Origin: a virus
DNA length: 24,212 nt
Strand: one strand, 5' to 3'
Virus record (IMG/VR): IMGVR_UViG_3300032236_000211
Coordinates: 1 to 24,212 of that record
Position numbers and translations under genes: made by a program
Notes under the pieces: model-generated
What the model was told of the DNA's origin: nothing
The model's input: the letters and a program-made list of their open reading frames with translations, nothing else
Database searches by the model: none
Shown here: piece by piece, positions 20,314 to 24,212 of the stretch
How positions within the stretch are numbered: position 1 is the stretch's first letter
Layout of the letters: each line of letters begins with the position of its first letter

Positions 20314-21522
20314 TTAGTTTTCTTTTGCTAGCCAAACAGGTGCTTCCGTCATACCCAATAGCCACATAGCCATTAAGCGGTGGTGTCCGTCAATGATGAT
20401 TTGCTCACCATTGCGTTCTACTACGAGAGCAAAGTTACGATATGGGGTAATTCCTGCACCCATAGATTCAATATGTTTTTTAATTTTTTTACGGCGCATA
20501 TATTCATCCGTAGCAGTTAAATCTTCAAAGCGAACTAAGGCTAGTTCTGCGTTATCCCAAATGCTCGGATCAACCGTAATTACAGGTGTTACTTTCCAAG
20601 GCGATTCGACTACCTTTTCCACATCAATATCTTCGGGAACTTGTGGTGGATTAGGCAAAATCTTTAAGCGAGATAGTGCGCGTTCTACTTCTAATTTAGA
20701 AGGTACGAACTTAGCAAGATCAGGCATTACTGCTAATTGGATGTCGGTGCTATCGCTCATATAAGGTGCAATATCACACATACAGTTAGGATGAACAGGT
20801 GCATCGCCGTTAGGCCAATCTTCATCAATAGATATTGGTGAAGCATCCTCATTTACTGCACATTCCTCGCAAGGATCGGCTACTAGCCACTCAACCATCT
20901 CAACGCCTGAATCGCGGTATTGGGTAAGTTCAGATTGAACTACTGCGCGGCTCATTTCTGTTTGAGCGATAACGAGTGCTTGTTGTGGGTCATTGACTAC
21001 CTGATCCACCATAATAGAAACTTGAGAAGGTGTTACGCCTTGCGCAAGAGCCTGAGATAAAATTGTGCCAATACGATCTAACTTTGTGTTAGATATGCCA
21101 TCAATGGTTACTGATGCTTGGTCTAATAGGCTTTGTAATCCACCCTTAGGGCTTAGTAAAGCCGCCGCGCCTTGATTGCCCGGTGTCCAAGTTTCCCAAT
21201 TAACTACACCAACCTTAGGTGCAGTTACGGCTTTGTTACGAAGTAAGTGTGCAAGAACATAACGCCCTGCAAGATTACCTGTTACCCAACCATCGGCATA
21301 AGTTCTTTTAAGCGCATCTACTAAAGGTCGCTTATCAATGTTGATATGAACCTTGGCCCAATCACGCGCCATAGCAGGTGTTACTTGCCCACCCGCAGGA
21401 TGTGTTTGCGCAAAAGATTCTGCAACTGCTTGTGAATCAATCGCTTGGCTAAATGCTTTGCGTATTTTGTCGGCGTGTGAAGCCGCTATACGAACTATCG
21501 CGCCTTTCGCGGGGGATTTCAT
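20314..21522 (-). CDS. MuF-like minor head protein with C-terminal ParB-like domain
   Basis: The 402-residue protein contains the Mu F/SPP1 gp7-type minor head block at about 185-252 (AQTEMSRAVVQSELTQYRDS), followed by the metal-binding-like C218-x2-C221 and H244-PN-C247-x-C249. Residues about 310-402 form another domain, ending VERNGEQIIIDGHHRLMAMW and LLGMTEAPVWLAK. The DGHHRL core resembles ParB/sulfiredoxin-fold nucleotide-binding domains. MuF proteins sit inside the head near the portal, and many carry variable C-terminal effector domains. Start TAATG-coupled to the portal. The ParB-fold call rests on one motif. Confidence 0.8.
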   Translation of the reverse strand: MKSPAKGAIVRIAASHADKIRKAFSQAIDSQAVAESFAQTHPAGGQVTPAMARDWAKVHINIDKRPLVDALKRTYADGWVTGNLAGRYVLAHLLRNKAVTAPKVGVVNWETWTPGNQGAAALLSPKGGLQSLLDQASVTIDGISNTKLDRIGTILSQALAQGVTPSQVSIMVDQVVNDPQQALVIAQTEMSRAVVQSELTQYRDSGVEMVEWLVADPCEECAVNEDASPISIDEDWPNGDAPVHPNCMCDIAPYMSDSTDIQLAVMPDLAKFVPSKLEVERALSRLKILPNPPQVPEDIDVEKVVESPWKVTPVITVDPSIWDNAELALVRFEDLTATDEYMRRKKIKKHIESMGAGITPYRNFALVVERNGEQIIIDGHHRLMAMWLLGMTEAPVWLAKEN

Positions 21523-23363
21523 TACAACCCCAAATAGCGTTCAGCGTACCAGCGCGCACCGTCTAGGTCTTTAGCCTCGACAAACTTGTTTAGAACTTCG
21601 GCGTAAGTATCTTCGACATATTCAAAATTAAATGAGCGAGATGAATTACCCTTGCGAACCCAACGAATAAAAGTTTTGATTTCATCTTGAGCAGACTTAT
21701 CAACAGGCTTTTCTGCGGGCTTGGCAGGTGTTTCAGCAACAGGTTGTTCTGTTGGTTGTTCTACTTGCTCACCATTTTCATCAAGTTGTGTTCCTGCTTG
21801 AACCATACCGTTAGGAGTCATTAGGAATACTGATTGACCAGCAACAAAGATCGGCATATCAGCCTCAGGAGAATCCAATAGTGGAAGTCCTAAATCAGCG
21901 CGGTTTTCGTTAATGGTTTGTGATCCGTTGCGTGTGCGTAGATCATCGCGCTTTGCAATATCTTGATCGTTTGTGCGCTCGCTAGATGCAAGACGGAATT
22001 CAAGTTCGCGTGGCATACCTAACCAGCGATAAGAAAGATTTGAGATCATTTGGCTAATCCAACGAGCAGTTGGGATGATGCCAATTTGTTCTGCGGCTTC
22101 GGCTTCGCCTGCTTGATGACCTGAACCACCAAGGCCGCCCTTAGCACTAAATCCAATTTCAGTTGGCAGAACGCCAAAGTGTCCTGTAATAGAAGTGATT
22201 AGATAATCATCTAAGCGATCTGAGAACTTCTCGCTATATCCCGGCTCAAATTGCATCTTTGCACCCGGAATTAAGAAACGCATACGATTGCGTTGTTCTG
22301 TTTGTCCTGCTAGATCATCGTTAAAAATGTTTTCGTAAGCACGGATTTGTTCAGGCATTATATTTGCAGACTCAGGCAATTCAAGCCAAGTCTTAGGCAT
22401 AACACCATCGGTAAATTCTGCACGAATCCATTGCTGACGGCGCAAGTAAATATCAGCCATTGGCAATGCGCGCTCAACAGGTGAATATCCATAAACAGAA
22501 TTAGCGCGGCGGTTGCGTACAAAGTAAGCAAGTTCATCAGAACTAAATTCGCCATCTGCGGCTTCATCGTCAATAGTTGCGTTGAATTCTGAACGAGGGA
22601 AGCCATACAGAATTTGTTGGAAAGCAGGACCAGTAGAAGGATCAGGGCGCATACCGCGATCATCTAGAAGTGGCTTAATGGTTGCGCCATCAAGAATTTG
22701 TAATCCGCGAATCTCGCCACCAACAGTTGATTGAGGCCAAATAGCCCAAGCATCTAGCACATCAATTTCTTCAAGTGCCATATTAAGCCAATCAACAAAA
22801 CCTAAACCGTTTGCAGGATCAGGAGTTTCCCAAAACTTGCGAAGGCGAGCAATTTCAGGAGTAAATTTATCGCGGGCATCTGCCATAGCGCGTAGGTGAT
22901 TGCCACCTGCTTCGGAAATAATCTTTTCTGATGCCGCATCACTTAAAACAATATCCCATTCAAGACCTGAAATTTTGGCCTTCCGAACTTCAATGCAACG
23001 GCGCAAGATGTCTATTTGATCTGCGGCGGCTCGTAGTGTCTTGAAAGGCACTAGGCGGTTTTCGCTTACATTGATGTTCTGCGCAACTAAATACTCGTAA
23101 CGGCGTGGTGCAGGTCTGCCAGTTTCAGGATTTAATGGATTGAGTGCGCCCGGAATTAAAGGTAAGCCCGGTGCAAAAGGAACGCTTGCTAATAAAGGAT
23201 TGCGAGGCAATGGAGTGCTTGTACCGAATCCATATTGCGTTTGTGCAATACCGCCTGCTTGTCGCATTTGTTGTTCGGTCATAATGCCTGTGCCACTAGG
23301 GAGATTTGGGGCTTTTTCTAATTGGGTTGCAACGGCTTTTGCTATGCGGTCAATCAAGCCCAT
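21522..23363 (-). CDS. Portal protein
   Basis: The 613-residue protein has a portal core from about residue 95 (LVPFKTLRAAADQIDILRRC and IEVRKAKISGLEWDIVL), with FVRNRRANSVYGYSPVERAL, YLRRQQWIRAEFTDGVMPKT and MQFEPGYSEKFSDRLDDYLI, all typical of phage portals. The C-terminal part (about 480-560) is Pro/Glu-rich and ends with RKGNSSRSFNFEYVED and ARWYAERYLGL. The portal forms the dodecameric DNA gate at one vertex. Its start lies one base into the HNH stop (shared base at 23363). The terminase genes that usually precede it are not in the window. Confidence 0.9.
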   Translation of the reverse strand: MGLIDRIAKAVATQLEKAPNLPSGTGIMTEQQMRQAGGIAQTQYGFGTSTPLPRNPLLASVPFAPGLPLIPGALNPLNPETGRPAPRRYEYLVAQNINVSENRLVPFKTLRAAADQIDILRRCIEVRKAKISGLEWDIVLSDAASEKIISEAGGNHLRAMADARDKFTPEIARLRKFWETPDPANGLGFVDWLNMALEEIDVLDAWAIWPQSTVGGEIRGLQILDGATIKPLLDDRGMRPDPSTGPAFQQILYGFPRSEFNATIDDEAADGEFSSDELAYFVRNRRANSVYGYSPVERALPMADIYLRRQQWIRAEFTDGVMPKTWLELPESANIMPEQIRAYENIFNDDLAGQTEQRNRMRFLIPGAKMQFEPGYSEKFSDRLDDYLITSITGHFGVLPTEIGFSAKGGLGGSGHQAGEAEAAEQIGIIPTARWISQMISNLSYRWLGMPRELEFRLASSERTNDQDIAKRDDLRTRNGSQTINENRADLGLPLLDSPEADMPIFVAGQSVFLMTPNGMVQAGTQLDENGEQVEQPTEQPVAETPAKPAEKPVDKSAQDEIKTFIRWVRKGNSSRSFNFEYVEDTYAEVLNKFVEAKDLDGARWYAERYLGL

Positions 23364-23845
23364 TAGCGCGCACCTTTCATTAAGTTACATTTTCCGTGTG
23401 AAGGTCTAACATTTTCTAAAATATCTAAGCCACCCTTGGCAACAGGAATCAAGTGATCTATATGCAAACTATTTTCCCAACCCTGTTTTCCTGTTTTACG
23501 ATTAGCCATTAAATCTATATCTTTTCCGCAGATATGGCATAAAGAACCATAAGTGTTAATTACATCAGGTTCGGTATAAGGAGAAACGCCCTTATATCTA
23601 GAAGCATATAAAGCGTGAAATCTAATTTTTTGTTTTCTTGCATATTCAGGATCGGTAACCATCCGTTGTTTATGCCGTTTATTGATGTTGCCTAAAACCC
23701 TTTTTCTGTATTCAGGGTTATTTTTATACCGTTCTAATTTATAAATTCTGTGCGCTTCTTTGCATTGCAAACAAGGTTCTTCTTTTAATCTGCAATGTTT
23801 GTTATATCCGCTACGAGTGCCACATTCGGCTATTTTTCGAGCCAT
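23363..23845 (-). CDS. HNH endonuclease with N-terminal Cys/His motif
   Basis: The 160-residue protein has the N-terminal motif CGTRSGYNKH (C8, H17, C18) followed by C25-x2-C28. This is a small Cys/His module I associate with actinobacterial and actinophage proteins. The C-terminal HNH domain follows: C103-x2-C106, H128-I-D-H131, N145, H150 and C153, ending in GKCNLMKGAR. HNH proteins next to terminase and portal genes often help DNA packaging; a homing nuclease is the alternative. The ATG at 23845 has AGGAGGTGG in front; a GTG nine bases earlier would overlap that site. It is the rightmost gene of the leftward structural operon here. Confidence 0.88.
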   Translation of the reverse strand: MARKIAECGTRSGYNKHCRLKEEPCLQCKEAHRIYKLERYKNNPEYRKRVLGNINKRHKQRMVTDPEYARKQKIRFHALYASRYKGVSPYTEPDVINTYGSLCHICGKDIDLMANRKTGKQGWENSLHIDHLIPVAKGGLDILENVRPSHGKCNLMKGAR

Positions 23846-23873
23846 ATTTGCCACCTCCTAGTAGGATATATCT

Positions 23874-24212
23874 ATGAGCAATTTAGTTGAAAAATCAGTT
23901 CTTGTTGGGGGTAAGTTAGCACCTTTGGTAATCAATCAAACTTTTGGGGCTATGAACCCAAGCATCTTTATAGATGATGATGGAGATATTTTAGTAAATC
24001 TACGGTGTGTAAATTACATTCTCTACCACTCAGAGAATCAACAACGATTTCCTTCGAGGTGGGGGCCACTTTCGTACCTTCACCCTGAGAAAGATCAACG
24101 CTTAGTAACAGAGAATTATCTATGCCGACTAAACGAAAACTTAGAAGTTATTAACTCAGCAAAAGTTGAGATGCTAAATCTGCACGAACCTATTTGGGAG
24201 TTCGTAGGCTTA
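23874..24212 (+). CDS. Glycosidase-like five-bladed beta-propeller protein, N-terminal part (partial)
   Basis: The plus strand is open from ATG at 23874 to the right edge (113 codons). The product contains MNPSIFIDDDGDILVNLRCV, then NYILYH, later LVTENYLCRLNENLEV and HEPIWEFVGL at the edge. NPSI, then N-x-R-x-x-N-Y, T-x-NY and a final FVGL (normally followed by ED-x-R) are recurrent features of the GH130-like propeller family that processes or binds sugars. AGGA stands seven bases before the ATG. It is divergent from the HNH gene with a gap of only 28 bases. It may modify or bind host or phage glycans. The family call rests on pattern memory and a fragment. Confidence 0.6.
   Translation, partial: MSNLVEKSVLVGGKLAPLVINQTFGAMNPSIFIDDDGDILVNLRCVNYILYHSENQQRFPSRWGPLSYLHPEKDQRLVTENYLCRLNENLEVINSAKVEMLNLHEPIWEFVGL

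Noticed and set aside
22358-22663. Minus-strand frame of 101 codons within the portal gene
   Set aside because: It is a shadow frame in the middle of a well-supported portal gene.

Overview
The window is a contiguous piece of a tailed-phage (siphovirus) genome, most likely from a phage of an actinobacterium. The host inference rests on a WhiB-type iron-sulfur protein (2743-3249), on the Cys/His N-terminal motif of the HNH protein (CGTRSGYNKH, 23363-23845) that I associate with actinobacteria and their phages, and on the overall resemblance of the gene set to actinophages. The DNA is clearly more AT-rich than most cultured actinophages, which would fit a low-GC aquatic actinobacterial host; this is inference only. 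No tRNA, integrase, CRISPR array, insertion sequence or attachment site was seen, and the terminase genes are not inside the window.

Almost everything is on the minus strand, so the biological order runs from right to left. Head module: HNH nuclease (23845-23363), portal (23363-21522), MuF-type minor head protein with a ParB-like tail (21522-20314), prohead protease joined to a Cys-rich and scaffold-like region (20304-18724), major capsid protein with an inserted Ig/FN3-like domain (18697-17039), a stem-loop, a zinc-ribbon head protein, head-tail adaptor and tail terminator. Tail module: a 55-residue protein, major tail protein, two tail-assembly chaperone frames joined by a CCCTTTA slippery site, an HK97 gp10-like protein in an unusual place, a short tape measure, two baseplate/minor tail proteins and a fibre ending in an S74-type chaperone. 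Lysis module (8505-7282): small coiled-coil protein, membrane coiled-coil protein, CHAP endolysin and holin candidate, closed by a strong hairpin terminator.

Left of the lysis genes lies the DNA-metabolism region: HTH protein, calcineurin-like phosphoesterase, a zinc-binding small protein with its own good promoter, then after a small forward-strand gene a tightly coupled leftward operon: annealing-like protein, 44-residue membrane protein, coiled-coil protein, C2H2 finger, Cas4-like nuclease, HTH-WhiB fusion, unknown protein, 33-residue zinc ribbon, DNA methyltransferase, replication protein with internal 7-bp tandem repeats, small protein, and RusA resolvase running off the left edge. Successive genes mostly overlap by ATGA, GTGA or TAATG, indicating translational coupling.

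Two genes run rightward. One (5226-5417) sits opposite the recombination operon, with a repeat-rich operator-like region between them and a bidirectional terminator at its end. The other (23874 to the right edge) starts 28 bases from the HNH gene and resembles a glycosidase-like beta-propeller. Several real genes are very short (33, 44 and 55 codons), two are start-codon-poor (the chaperone extension and the left-edge RusA fragment), and a number of starts were moved downstream to sit behind strong Shine-Dalgarno sequences.
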